From assembly GCF_001632365.1 (NCBI RefSeq), contig NW_024468582.1, forward strand, positions 1 to 64,000: a stretch of DNA of 64,000 nt. Reading direction: 5' to 3'. Numbering within the stretch: the first letter of the stretch is position 1; each line of letters starts with the position of its first letter. The translations under genes were made by a program, and so were the position numbers. Below the pieces are notes generated by a model. The model did not search any database and was not told the origin of the DNA. It saw only the letters and a program-made list of their open reading frames with translations. Shown here piece by piece: positions 49,208 through 61,938 of the stretch. This DNA is from Laetiporus sulphureus 93-53. Taxonomy: Eukaryota; Basidiomycota; Agaricomycetes; Polyporales; Laetiporaceae.

Positions 49208-51799
49208 TCATCGCCGACTCCCAAAACTCGCAATGCTCCCGAACGCTAGACTTGCCCGCCCCAGGAACTCACGCGGGGTGCGCGAGCTATTCTCCTTTAT
49301 TGGTGACAGATTGATAGGTATGTCCAGTGTTGACCCAGTCTGTGGACATATCAATTGCGTCACTATCTCCTGTCTACAATTGCGAAAGGAGTTAACAACG
49401 GCACGTACCCCAACAAGAGTATTCCACTCGAAGGATTGTGGTCGTGCAGAGCCAAAAATACCGAGCTTGCGCTTCTTCTTTGGCTTTGCGGCCTCTTTGT
49501 CCACGATGCCATCCGAATCCGACGCGCCATGATCAGCCTCCCTAATGGAAGATAGGTTACTGTTTCCTTTGTGTGAAAGGTTGCCGGAAACCTTGCTAGC
49601 TCTCGATACCGGTCTGCTAGACAAACCCTCCTCCTCGCCGTCGTCCTCATCCTTCCTCGCCTTCTTCTTGCCTCGCTGCTTCTGTGTTGACTCGCCCTCG
49701 CTAGCTTCATCGTCCACCAAGCTCTGCATCTTCTTTTTCTTGCTTCGCTTCCTCGGCAATGCTTGCTTGTCGCTTGCCTCTTCATCCGCAGGAGGACCCG
49801 CCTTGCGCTTGCCCTTCTTGGCCGGCGTGCTCTTCTCCTCCACGATCTCCACCCCATCGTCATCGTCCTCAACCGTCACTTCCTGCTTCTTCTTTGGACG
49901 TCCCCGCTTGCGACCGCCTTGATGGCTGGGACTGTGGCGTTCGCCTGCTTTGTCGCCTTGGTAGTGATTAGGACTCCGGCGTCGACCGGACTTGTCGGCG
50001 GCCCCCTTTGTCTGTGTCTGAGTGGTCTGCGGACTCTCCACCTCTTCTATCTCATCATCCTCGGCGTGTGTCTCCGCCACAGTTTGCGAAGACTTGTACG
50101 CAGGTCTCGGCCTAGGGCGACCGTTTGATTCCTTAATAGAAGACGAAGAGGCCTGCGGTGCTGGACGGTTCTCCCTTCTCTGCTTCTGCGACCTCTGAGT
50201 ACTCTCTACTTCCTGAACTTCCTCGTCGTACCCATCATGTGTGTGGACCGTCTGATGAGGAGACCTATACGCCGGTCTCGGCTTCGGATGACCATTTGGT
50301 CCCTTAACAAATGATGGGGCTGCTTGCGGAGGCGGTTGCTGAATGGAAACTTCCTCGATCTCCATTTCGAAATCTGACTCTCCGCTGAGAGAAAAAGCTT
50401 TCTTCTTACCCTACAATTTTAGGCATGACCCTTATAAGTAAAGATCGGAGGAAAACAGATATCTCATCCGACCTTAGACTGCTTCCCACCTGACCGAGCT
50501 GCAGTTTGAGTATCTGCAGTCGCAGCGTCGGCCTTAGCCCTCTGCGCGCTCAATCGTAGCTCGAGGGTCTCGATCTGCCGCTTTGCATCCTCGAGTTGTG
50601 AGTTCATTCCTCTCAACTCTGTTTCAAGTCGGCCGTGTTCTTCATAAGCGTCGTTGATCGTTTTCTGCTACCACTATCAGTGTCATGACTTCGATAGCAC
50701 TCCTTGTAACACAAGTATAGGCACAACGCATGCACTTGCCTTGTGTTCCTCGAGTGCAGCCCTGTACTTTTCCGTCTTACCCTTCGCTTTATCAACTGCT
50801 GCTCTGTTCTCCTCAACGGCAGCCTCGGCTTCCTTCAGCCGAGACTCCAGCTCTCGCACGCGCACCTCCAACTCGATGCGGCTCCGACGCAGTGCGTCCA
50901 TCTCTGCACCTTCACGGTTCTCGAGGTTACGCCATTTGTCAACCTGCCGCCGCAAATCTTCGCGCGTGTGCTCGGATTCGCGGAACTTCGCCTCGAGCTC
51001 GGCATGCGCAGTCTTCAGGCTCTCGTACTGTAGCGTGACACGCTCCAGGGAAGTCGCTTCGCTGTCTCTATTGGCCAAAACAGTGGTGTGTTCGGCACGC
51101 AGCCTTGATATCGCTTTCTGCACCAGCAGCAAGCAAACATTGGATTAGTCCAGGGATCATTGTAAGGCTTTCGCGCAGTAGGGGTGAGAGTAAACAAACC
51201 TCGGTGTCCTGCATCTCTTTCTGAGCGGCAGCCAACTTCGCCGAAGCTTCCTGTAGCTGAAGAGTTAGCTTGGCATGTCTGGCTTCCATCTCGGCGGTCT
51301 TCTCCTCCATATCCTCTTTCACCTCGTCCATATCGTCTTCGTAATTCGCCTTCACATCTTCCAACGCCCACTCGAGCTCGGAAACGCGGTTATCGAGCTC
51401 GAATTCCCTCCGCTGGAAGGCGACTAGTCGGTAGTCGCGCTGGAGTCGGGCCAGTCTCTCCCGCCTCATTTCATCGCGGGACTTGAGGATGCTCAAACGC
51501 TCGCTATCGAGGTCGGCGGCGGTTCGAAGATGCGCGATACGGTGGGCGGCCTGCAGCGTGTCGCAGCCCTCCCTCCACTCGGCACGCTCCTCCTTCCACC
51601 GCAGCTCGAGACTGGCGATAGCATCCTTTGCGCGCGCCTGTTCTTCGCAGAGTGACTGGCGAAGCTTGCCGATTGTATGCTCGAGTGGACGTCGTTCTGC
51701 AACAAGCTCCTCAATATGGGCTTGTTTGGTCGCTATCATCGCCTCGAGAGGAGCAGTAGATGGTGTTGATCGCAGGGGGGTGGGGGCACGGAGAGACAT
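49208..51799 (-). CDS. Coiled-coil protein with AT-hook-like basic tail
   Basis: Not recognised by name. Exons about 51799-51200, 51117-50740, 50664-50473, 50410-49208; about 770-790 residues. The first 390 residues are long coiled coil (heptads from MIATKQAHIEELVAERR to ETLELRLSAQRAK). The rest is disordered: two related Pro-rich units (RPAYRSPHQTV, RPAYKSSQTV), an AT-hook-like GGRKRGRPKKK, acidic runs and nuclear-type basic runs (PRKRSKKKKM, KPKKKRKLGIFG), ending LSPIKENSSRTPREFLG...FGSRR. It is probably nuclear. The intron at about 50739-50665 has a GC donor with the usual GC-type consensus (AAG then GCAAGT). A further in-frame intron of about 69 nt near the 3' end (GTACGT...CCACAG, about 49.4-49.3 kb) is possible. 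Shares a 276-bp intergenic region with the gene at 52076. Confidence 0.75.
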
Positions 51800-52075
51800 G
51801 TTGGCGGGATATTTATACTCGTCACTCCCTCAGACAATGTCATTTGATAAGTCCAACACGTTCGAATCAAGCAGGCGAGCTGGACACAAGCAGTGCTGCT
51901 GCGCACAACGCCACGACGTCCACGAGGTTTCGCGCAGCTGGCAGCGGTGCAGAAGTCGGGTCAAAGGACAATGGACGCGTTCTGAGGGATAACTGGTTAA
52001 CACGGACACGTGACGTATTTAGAGTTCAATTACGAGGCTATTTTCTTTTGGTAACTCCCGATCAATGCAGCGACC
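51800..52075. promoter_or_regulatory. Probable bidirectional promoter
   Basis: 276 bp between two divergently read genes. It contains ACACGTGACG (an E-box-like CACGTG, about 52003-52012). No TATA box is obvious. Inferred from layout only. Confidence 0.4.
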
Positions 52076-53037
52076 ATGAGCATGTCTCCGACGACCAAAC
52101 CAGTGCGCAACGTTAAAGTCAACGTTCCCAGACACAACTCGCAGCGCATAGGTCCAGCGGTGACCGCGCAGGTGGAAACCTACGCTCGCGAAGACCGTGT
52201 GCGCATCGACATTAGCCAAACCGCACCGGATCCCAATAGTGCCCTCGGGCAGGCCATTGTGAGTGAAGGCTGTGGTATGGCTGTGCGCATAGCTCAAGGA
52301 CGTTCCATAAGGAAAGTGCGTCAGAATGGAACTCTCTACTTCTGACTGCTCGCGCAGAGAGGGGTCCTCAATGGGATATCGGAACACAGCAGTACGGACT
52401 TCACATTCCCTTTTATTCGCGTTAGGATGACCCTAAGACGATGTCTAGGTTTTTAGTAGAGGAGTACTCTGATTTATATTATGACCCAACTGCCCTACTT
52501 GCATACCAGAAGGAGGCTCGTCCTCCCATGGACGGCGAAGACGTCCCTTCTACCTCTACCAACACTGCCTCCAACGAGCAGAAGATCCAGGAACAGCTTC
52601 CTGGGACGCCCCGGAATGCAGCTCAGCGTCCTCCCACCACACCTCATACGCCACACCACAGCTCCAACCAGTTTTTTTCGAACAACTTACCGCCCAACAT
52701 CGCCTCTCCCCGCCACCCATTCCCCACCGCAGGACAGGCCATGGCTGCGCAGGGCATGAGCGGACAGGGAATGGGCTTCGGCAACATGAATATGAACATG
52801 AGCATCAATCCAGCACAGCTGTTCGCCGGTGGCCCGGACTCGCCGATGCGTCTCAGCAACCCTGGAATGGCACAAGCTATGGGTGGGATGGGGATGAACA
52901 TGTCCGGCATGGGAATGGGCATGAATATGTCCAGCAGCGCAGATGCGATGAGCATGAGCATAGGCTCACCAGATCCACGGCGGCGTTTGACACGAGGGAT
53001 GAGTGGAGAGGATGGATTCGGTGGCATGCATGGGTAG
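52076..53037 (+). CDS. Small Pro/Met-rich protein of unknown function (exon joint unsure)
   Basis: Two open pieces on the plus strand probably belong to one gene. Piece 1, 52076 to about 52257 (MSMSPTTKPVRNVKV ... SQTAPDPNSALGQAI), ends at a good donor (GTGAGT, about 52258). Piece 2, about 52428-53037, begins after a TTAG acceptor with DDPKTMSRFLVEEYSDLYYD and is rich in Pro, Gly, Asn and Met, with repeated GMGMNM-like units near the end (MGGMGMNMSGMGMGMNM), finishing MHG-stop at 53037. I could not find one splice pattern that is clearly right: about 170 bases separate the pieces, and a middle exon (about 52366-52425) is possible. The alternative is a free gene starting at 52441 (MSRFLVEEYS). 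I do not recognise the family. Confidence 0.5.
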
Positions 53038-53716
53038 GGAATTCTGCGGAAGAGGTGGCTCTCGTGGATCTGTGGACTACTGGTTCGTGCTTATCTGTAT
53101 GTTGTTGTCAATACTGGGTTCAATGTCATCATGGAACAAGCAGATCTCCTGCGGTGACGCTGAAGTCGCGCTAAACAGTGTCGCGTCACCAAGAAATGAA
53201 AGTCGTCAAGGCTTGCTAATTCATAGACTGTCGAAGGCTAAGGTCATCGTATCGCGTTCTGAGCACAACACCATACCAGTCAGCAGAGTGCCTGATCCTA
53301 TCCGTTGATCATCGTGCCGTTCGTCCGCTACGATTGCAGTGAACCCATCTGATAATTCACGATGATCCCAGGTGCAGCTGAGTCCGGTCAAACGGTCAGT
53401 CAAGCAAAGACCATCGAGGGTCATCGGCCGGGGGAGCACACGCGCAGGTTAGCGGACGTCCTAGTGATCATCATTCAAGACTCCGCTATTGAAACATTTG
53501 CTACAACACAATCGACTGGTCACGTTCAACGACGATCCCTTGCATACAGAAGTACAACGATGCACTACACGCCGTGAGGCTGGCGCCCGCACCCAATAAT
53601 TCACACCACATCAGCAGTACGATATTTACGCTCAATGAGGAATAAAATTCCATATGATAATAACTCCAACGGAAGCCACGATCACCGCCGAACGCCTAGC
53701 AGGACTCGCGCAAGCG
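53038..53716. other. Intergenic between convergent genes
   Basis: No coding signal seen; should hold the 3' UTRs of the neighbours. Confidence 0.5.
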
Positions 53717-55451
53717 CTATCCGCGCTCTATTGCCTCCAGCACCGAGTTCAAGACCACTTTCGGCAGCAGAAGCAACCTACTGTCAAACAATCCGCCTTC
53801 CTCTGTCTGTGTCTCCTCAAGCGAAGACTTGGTCCCCTTCCGCGTCACGCATCGCAGCCCCAGTTCCGTGGTGCACAAGACTTTGCGGCCAAAACCTGCA
53901 GCCTTTCGGCCCTTAACGATACTCGTCGGCTTCGTACCGGCATCCGGATGCTCTCCGTAATCGCACATCTTGTCTATCATGCGTGTAGCCTCGAACGTCT
54001 CTCCAGTATCCACCAGTACGACCTCGAAGGTAGTTGACAGGATCTCCTCCCGTGTTATTCGGGCGAGCCTGTACACCGCTTCTGCAATGCGTCGAAGCTG
54101 CGCGCCGGGAGAGGACGAGGGCTCGGCGCCTGCGAGCGAGAATACGGTGGCGGACCATCGGAGCATCGTTGCTACAAGTTCTGTGACGGCGTATACTTCC
54201 AGGCCGGGATAGAGCATCCGTATAGAACGGTGCGTCAACGCCCGCCATCGAGCTGAAGTCGCTTGGGGCTCTACAAACGACAACTCCTGATTCAGCGCTA
54301 GTCTCTACAGTCTCTGTCAAACGAAATGAAAACGCACCAATAGAGTGCATGTAGGTCAAGACACGCGACATGAGCGAATCCAGCTTCGAAGGGAAGCCAA
54401 CACAGAATAACGCAAGCGATCTCGCACAGCATGTAGCCAGACTCGCTTGCAGCGCCAGCTGCAGTAGTATAGGATCTCGTGCATGATCTCGCGCCTCAAG
54501 CAGTCGCACGAAGGCTTCACCAAGCCATGGAGCGCTCTCTTCATCAGCATCTGCGTTCCCCCTTGCCACAGGATTCCGCATCCTCCGCCTCGCGAAGGTG
54601 CACGACTCCGTTGCAGACGCGGCGAACTGGTTGATCTCGGCGTTCAGGTCGTCGATGGCTTGAATCACCTGCGCTCCAGACCAGTTGTCTGTCTTGGTGA
54701 GGAAAACGTCCCTACTCTTAACCCGTGCCATTTCTTCCACATCAAGGAATGTGCTGGGATGAGAATTTGGCCCTTGGGGCACTGGGGAAGGCGCTTCGCT
54801 CCTACGTGCTGCACGCCGGCTATGACTCGGTGTCCGACTGCGATAATGATAGCTCCCGTCTTCTCCGCCGTGCTTGAGACAGCGCACATGTTCTTGGAGG
54901 TGCTTGATCTCCTTCGTAAGGCTATGGTTCTTCACCCTCTCTTGATCGCATTCGATCTTCGCCTGGTCCCTCTCTGCCTTCGTCTGCTCCCTCTCCCTCA
55001 ATAAGCGATCTCTCTCCTCCCTTAGCGCCTCGATCTCCCTATCTCTCAGCCTCAGACTCTCCTGCATCTCCCGCATCGTCTTCTCCAATGCTCTATATCT
55101 CTCCGACAGCTTCATCACTCCGATCTGGACCTGATCGCGAGCAGCGTTTCCGTGTGCGGACGCCGTTTCGAGAGCAAGGTCAAGGATCGCTGATGGTGGC
55201 GAGCAGGGCGCAGTGAAGGACCCGGTGAATCGGAGTCGTTGTCGGCGCTCGGCTGTGGCCAGTCGCAGGCGGAGCGCAGCACACTCTCGAGTGAGTCGCG
55301 CAATGGGATCGACAGCGCTGGACGCTTCCGAAGGGGGCGATAGCTCAATCCGTGGCCTGCGTGGCGCCACCGACGCGCGGATCGCGTAGAACTCAAAAGT
55401 GGTGTCGCTTGGAGTCCTGATGTGCATCATCGAGTGGCGGGTCAGAGACAA
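53717..55451 (-). CDS. Coiled-coil protein, conserved in basidiomycetes, function unknown
   Basis: Two exons, 55451-54338 and 54270-53717, joined at YMHSI|EPQATSARW, give 555 residues; a start at 55430 (MMHIRTPSD) is equally possible. N-terminal third: charged coiled coil (about ARLTRECAALRLRLATAER and MREMQESLRLRDREIEALREERDRLLREREQ). Then a Ser/Arg-rich link and a globular, mostly helical C-terminal half with a motif I have seen only in unnamed basidiomycete proteins (TKTDNWSGAQVIQAIDDLNAEI). No enzyme motif seen. Base and codon use match the neighbours. Confidence 0.8.
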
Positions 55452-56763
55452 TCTGAAGTCTATGCGATGCGGATGGGAAGGGGAGAAGGGGATGTTGGAC
55501 CTGTGTGCATACCTTCCGAGTAACTATTTGAAGGGATTCTCAGGGAGGATCGCAGTCCGGGCGGCAGATCTGTGACTGGTGCAATTGCGCTGCGAGAGAA
55601 TCCGAATACGATCAATGGTTGTGCGCCGAGGAGCACGCGTGTCGATGATCACGAACTCGTGGGGATGGTATCTGGATGGCGAGCGCCTTGAGAAGAAGAC
55701 GTAATGTTAATGGCGCCCGGGCATATCGCCACTATTGCGGTCAATTCCATTGTAGCTATCTCCGCGACGTCGCTAAGAACAGCCTGCGGGAAAGCACTCA
55801 GCGAAAACGACATTCCACAATAAGAGGTGACCATCAACTTACGTTTCACTGTGATGTGGTGCAACTTCCTTGGTGGCTGTACACTGCAATACCGCTGATC
55901 TCCTGAATGGTCTGCGTACATTCCATCCATGCCTGGACCTTGCAAGCAAACCGAATGACCCTTCCTGCCCGATGGTCTGGAATTTGGGCAGAATCTGTGG
56001 GCATGTTCTCCTCCGTTACGTTGTGGCGCCCTGTCGGTGAATCAGCAGAATGCACGCGGTGATGGTGCGCAGGGAAGTCTCGTTCGAGCGTCATATGAAT
56101 ATCTGTTGCTATTCAGTCATCGAAGATGGTATTTGAACGAGCAAATGCCACTTTGACCCAAAACCCGCATAAGCGCTCGGACATCATGGCAGGCGATAGT
56201 CAGGCATGAGTGTGCCACAAAACGAGTGTGTCATCAAATTCCTGCCTCAAGGTTGCCAGCATCTGCTAAGAGCGTATATGAACATCGCGATCGGGCTCGT
56301 TTCAGGCGCTGCAGTGGAGGTTAGTGGCGTGTTATAACGTAGACTCGTCCCGCCCGCGATGGAAACTGACCTGAACGTTATTTACAGAATAATCAGACCT
56401 TATCGCAGTGTCTCTCTTCTGCGCCCGAGTTGCCCCTCCCGAACGCGATGCAATGGCAAGACGCTCGCCTCTCCGAGGGGCATCACCTGGCCACAAACGC
56501 GTTGCACACGCGTGTTTCTTATGTAAGCACTACTATGACCTTCTGTTGCCCCGAGTTGTACCAGAATCAAGAAGATTGGTCAATGAATTTGCACAAGATG
56601 CCTCGTGGCCAATTCTCGCTGGTTTTGGTCCGCCTCGGGCCTGGAAGACCACTCTGTATGTTATCTATCCGGCATTCGCCATCTTCGAGAGTACATACCC
56701 TTCATCGCAGACGTTGCTCTCCTGCATGATTATCCTTAACCTCAGGACAGATTATAATCCTCG
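55452..56763. other. Intergenic, 1.3 kb, no gene seen
   Basis: Divergent promoters for the coiled-coil gene (-) and the Hsp70-like gene (+) must lie here. Frames around 56.4-56.8 kb overlap the upstream side of the Hsp70-like gene and show no motif. Confidence 0.5.
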
Positions 56764-59700
56764 ATGAAATCCATCTCGGGGTCTCGGAAGCCCTACAGAG
56801 GGCTCACACGAAGTCTTGTTCTCGCGCTTGATATCGGGACAACGTTCAGCGGCGTTTCGTATGCGATCCTCGAGCCAGGAGAGGTTCCACAGATCCACGG
56901 AGTAACTCGGTAAGTGTTTGAGTATCGGAACGACCTCGCTTACCATTGCGCAGATTCCCGGGGCAAGAGCATGTTGCAGGGAATTCCAAGATCCCCTCGA
57001 TCATGTACTACGATTGGGAAGGAAAGTTGAGGGCGGCAGGTGCGCAAGCGGATAATGCTTCTGTCGTTGCACAAGCAGAAGATGAAGACTGGATCAAGAC
57101 CGAACTGTGAGCTTATCTCGCGCGCCACAGTAGCCTCTCTGAGCCACTTTCATTTAGCTTCAAGTTACGCCTGCGGCCACGCACTATGAAGCTCAAGCTG
57201 AACGGGATGCGATTTGCACCGCTCCCACCGGGCAAGACTGCCGTGGATGTCTTTGGCGACTTCCTGGCCTACCTATTCCGCTGTACGCGCGAATTCATTG
57301 TCGACACGCACGCAAACGGACACGCACTATGGCTCGCCGTCGAGCAAGATATTCAGTTCATACTCAGCCACCCCAACGGCTGGGAGGGGGCACAGCAGAC
57401 CAAGATGCGCAGGGCAGCTGTATACGGCGGCCTTATCCCTGATACGGATGAGGGCAAGGCGAGGATTAGATTTGTCACCGAGGGAGAGGCAAGCTTGCAT
57501 GCATGTGTGCTGAATGGTCTTGCCGCCGATGTGTTGCAGGTAAAATGGAGCTTGACTAATGCATAATTGTGCTCATAGTGATTTTGCAGAATCCATCTGG
57601 TCGTGGCTTCATAGTTGCAGACGCCGGAGGCGGTACACTTGACATCAGTTCGTACGCAATACGTGGAACATCCCCTCTTGTGATTGAGGAAATTGCTCCT
57701 CCAGATTGTGAGTCTCAATTTTTACAAGGCGATCATCATCGTGTGGTATTGATATGGGCTCTTTTCAGGCGTGTTCTCTGGGTCCGTGTTTGTCGGTCGA
57801 CGTGCAAGGGCCTTGTTTGAAGGCACGTTAGGACTTTCATCCCCAACATAGCTCACCAACGATGATGAATGGGTACTTTAGAGAAGCTGAGGGATTCTAA
57901 ATATGGCACGCCAGACTCGTTAGACCACATGACGAAGCGGTTCGACGAGACAACCAAGCGGCTCTTCAGGGACGACAAAGAAATGCAGTTTGTTCCTTTT
58001 GGCTCACCGCTGGACAAAGATATGTCCGTGGGCATTCGTGGCGGCCAGCTGAAGTTGACCGGGTCAGTTTTTCGTGCGTTCAAGTTGAGGATTGTGCTCA
58101 ATTTCCATCTTACAGAGCTGAGGTCGCAGCTCTCTTTGAGCCATCGATACAGGCAGCAATTGATTCTATCAGAGCACAGATCGATGCGTCCGGTGGAACA
58201 ATCAAGGTGCGACTAAATATGATCTTTTCATGTGCATGGCAAACCATGGATTCTGTCTAGTCCGTCTGGCTAGTTGGAGGGTTCGCAGCAAGCCCGTGGT
58301 TATTCAGCCAACTACAGGAGAGGCTGGCTCCGTTCCACGTTACTGTCAGCAGACCAGATAACCAGACGTAAGTTCTATATTCATGAACAGCTTGTTTGTG
58401 ACGATTGAGCCCTAGCTCAGCTCTAAAGCAGTGGCGGATGGCGCGATCGGTTTCTATTGCGACCATCATGTGTCTGCGCGCATATCCAAGTTCATATACG
58501 GGGTGGAATATCTTCGCGAATTCAATGCGAACGACCAAGAACACATTTCCCGGCAGCATCGTCTGTTTGAGATGCCATCTGGTCCGAGGCTTCTACCGGA
58601 TGCTTTTGATTGCATCCTGGAGAGAGTTAGTACCCCTTCATAGGCAGTATTATAGACAAAAGGTTGATTGTATGTGGCGTAATGCAGGGTCAGAAAGTAA
58701 GAGAGTCCTCGGTGTTCAGCCGCAAGTACTGCACCGAGGTGACAAAGCTCTCGACACTCTCTGTCTTCGAGGTCGAGATCTGGTGTTTCAGAGGTGGGAA
58801 CACGATTCCGAAGTGGATCCTTCGCAACACTGGTGAGTGGGAGCTTTACTGTAGCCGCCAAGACTCTCATGACGTATTGGTCTTGCAGAGGACTTTTCTA
58901 CACTATGTCATGTGCGAGCGGATCTTTCGCCGCTAGCTTCGAGCGCGCACGGGGAACAGGGCAAGAACGGGAAGATGTACTGGACCATCGTTTTCTATAT
59001 CGAGATCCACTTTGGATTGACGGAATTCAGGGCCAGAATCAAATGGACAGACAATGTGAGTCACAATCTTACTTTTGAATGAGCGCTACTGATGTGCGTT
59101 AACGAGGTGTAGCAAGGTCGAATGAAGTAGTGAGTAGCTTCCATCGCGTAATTTGTTATTCATCAGATGTTAATGTTTGATTCGGCGTTCTGCAGCGGAC
59201 CAGCAACGATCGTTTATAACGAAAGCGGCCATCGTGCGGCTGAAGACGTGCCTGATGAGTCGCCGGAGGACAACATGACCGTGGTGTCCACGCAATCAGA
59301 AGTAGGGTCTTCTCACCAAACGTCGAAAGCACCTTCGCGAAAGTCTGTCACATCAAGTTCCAGGAGCGTGCACTCCCAACAACCGCAACAGAGATCTCTT
59401 AGCGTAGAGACAACGGGACCCGAGGCTTCTCGCTCAACGTCTGTGAGAAGCACTACCCGATCTCATGTCCGATCTTCGAGTGCGAGCGTTAAAGGCAAGG
59501 AGCCAGAGATAGTGCTGGACACAGCGAAATCTCGCGATCGTTCGTCCATCACGTCCTCCCGCTCAATGGGCTCCGCAAGGAGCGGAGGCGCACGTCTCGG
59601 CGAGGCGCTCACGTCCAATTGGGGTGCGGCGGCACAGACTCCTGCTGCTTCTACGCACCATACTCCCGCTGGATCGAAGAGAGCTAGTCTAGCGAATGTC

Positions 59701-61938
59701 AAGGAGCAGATAGCAGCGGTGATGTCGTCGATACCGGAGAGCGTCGCAACGCCGAAGGACAGGTCGAAAGGCACTACTCCTCCAGAGGCTTCGAAGGCGG
59801 CAACGCCGAGAGAAGTGGAAAAGGCTTCAGTTCCGGAGGAAGCGGCAGCCACAGCTGTAGCGGCACCCAGGGATGCTTCGAAGACACCCATACGGAGAGA
59901 CGCTTCTAAAGGATCTGCACCTCAGGGAGTTTCAAAGGCACCTTCTCCGAAGGGAGCGTCCAAAGCAGCTACACCGAAAGACATGATTGCGCCTCCTACT
60001 CCAAAGGACGGGTCGAAGACTTCGACACCGAGCGCAGTGTCCAAAGCTGTAACGCCTGAGGAAGGCTCGAAGGCGGCCACTCATAAGGAGGATTCGAAAG
60101 CTGACACACCTCAAGAAGCTTCAGAGGTTGCTATTACTGAGGAAGTTTCGAAAGCTGCTACTGCCGAGGAGGCTTCGAAGCCTCCGACACCCAAGGAAAC
60201 CTCGAAGGCTGCAACGCCAAAGAAATCACCCAGTCCAAAGGCGGCCACGCCAAAGTGGACTTCTCAAATCGCGATGCCGACGGCGCAGCCCGAGGTACTT
60301 CCTGAAGAGCAAGTCGAAGCACCTCCCGCTACCAAGAAGGCTCGTAAGGCTCGACGGAAGGCTCCAGCTCGCGAGGACAGTGATGCTGTCATTCCTCCTC
60401 GCTTTGATCCTGTAGAGCCTGCAGGAAGTGAGCCTGTCCCTGTTTCCGAGCCTGGTGAAATGTCTGGCCCTGCTCCTTCTGCGGATGCTATCGACTTGCC
60501 AACACCAGAGCCTGTACCAGTAGCCGACGCTCCGGCATCGCAGCCAGCCGAGGCTGTAGCAGCTCCCGAGGCATCTGCTGTTGAACCGTCCGAGCCCGCT
60601 CCTACTACTGAGCTCCCTGCTACTGAGCCTGCAGCTCCTGCAGCTCCCACATCTGACGAGACTGCTGTTGCTGCGGACTTCTCATATCCCACCCAAACAG
60701 CAGAAGACAAAGTAGCATCCGGTTCTGCTGCACTTGCCAATCCTGATGATGTTTGGCAAGGGGGAGACACCGGCGAAGGATGGGGCGCGGATAATGCGGA
60801 TAATGCTGACGATAACTGGGCGGGAGATGCTGCGGGAGAGTACAATGATGAGTGGGTAGGCGATGAAACAGGGAATCCTGGAGGATGGGAAGGTGGCGGG
60901 ACGGGTGACTCAGGAGAAGGGTGGGGAGGAGGTAATGAAGCAGACTCTGGAGAAGCACGGCCCGCAGAAACTTCAGAACAAACCGACACATCTACAGATC
61001 CTGCCGTCCAGATTGTTGAGACCGGGTGGAGCTCCAGTCTGCTTGATAAACCACCTAATACCCGGAAGATCCCTCCGGACGACCTGGCCGACCTCTTAGC
61101 GTCCCCAAGGACCGGAAGCAAGAAGTCCGAAGCGAATGGGTTCACTACCTTGCTCTGGGGCGGAGAAACACCCACATTCGGTGGCACAGGATCGACATTT
61201 AGCCACCCAATGTCGACATTTAGTCTCCCAACGGCGACGTTTAGCAGCAGTGGCGGTCATGGTAGCGTCCTCAACTTTAGCTCCGGCCCCCTTTCCGATG
61301 GTGCAATAGGTACTGCAAATACAAACGATGAGCCGTTAGAACTTATTGCCAAAGCTGCCGACAGTCAAAATGTCATGGAAGGACAGGAGCAAGCTGAAGA
61401 AGAGGCGAAGATGGAGAAGACCGCAACGAACAACGAGGAAGGAGCGGAGACCAGTCAGAAAGCTGCAGAGGCGGCGCAGTTTGCGACTGAGACAACTACA
61501 GTAGAGGCTGCCTTAATGTCCGAGTCCAAGGTGGAAGGCGACGGCGCAGACGGTGACCAGGCTGAAGGCGACACAGCAGAGGATATTAACACGAAGAATG
61601 AGGTCGCGGATGCTGCTGAAGCCGAGAAGAATGAAGCTGCGGGAGACAAGACAGATAACGTCGATCCGACGGAGAGCAAGGACGAGGGCGAGAAAGTAGA
61701 GGCAGCCGCGACCGCAGAAGTATCAGCAGCGCAGGAAACTGATGGCCAAGAGTCTAACGAAGCGACTGCTGATACGACGGCAAACGGTGGGAGAGCTGCA
61801 GAGGAGGGGGCAAACGAGGAGGATGAGACCACCAAGGAAACTGAAGCAGATGCGAAGGGTGCAGGGGGCAAGAACAAGAAGCAGCAGCAACAGCCAAAGA
61901 ACGCTAAGAAAGGCGGGAAGAAAAAGAAAGGTAGATGA
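56764..61938 (+). CDS. Hsp70-12-like ATPase fused to a long disordered GW-containing tail
   Basis: Thirteen exons: 56764-56909, 56954-57106, 57158-57539, 57590-57707, 57769-57822, 57882-58062, 58116-58206, 58261-58367, 58421-58625, 58688-58832, 58889-59055, 59113-59129 (17 nt), 59196-61938; these join in frame to 1502 residues. The first about 595 residues are an Hsp70/actin-fold ATPase of the Hsp12A type common in basidiomycetes: phosphate-1 LALDIGTTFSGVSYAIL, phosphate-2 VADAGGGTLDIS, adenosine motif SVWLVGGFAASPW. There is no canonical substrate-binding domain; the usual ending (...IKWTDN|QGRMKY|GPATIVYNE) is reached over exons 11-13. Instead of stopping, the frame runs on for about 900 residues: Ser-rich, then about a dozen decapeptides of the EASKAATPKE kind (59.74-60.26 kb), a Pro/Glu/Ala region, a GW/WG cluster (60.75-61.16 kb), a Glu/Ala-rich region, and KKGGKKKKGR at the end. 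The intron after exon 5 has a GC donor (GAAG then GCACGT). Confidence 0.85.

Noticed and set aside
52019..52387. 122-codon minus-strand frame opposite the small Met-rich gene
   Set aside because: No motif; overlaps the better-supported plus-strand coding pieces.
60264..61187. 307-codon minus-strand frame opposite the Hsp70-like tail (and another at 61455-61877)
   Set aside because: Low-complexity Ser/Pro mirror of a Glu/Ala-rich coding strand; codon bias of the real frame keeps the antisense open.
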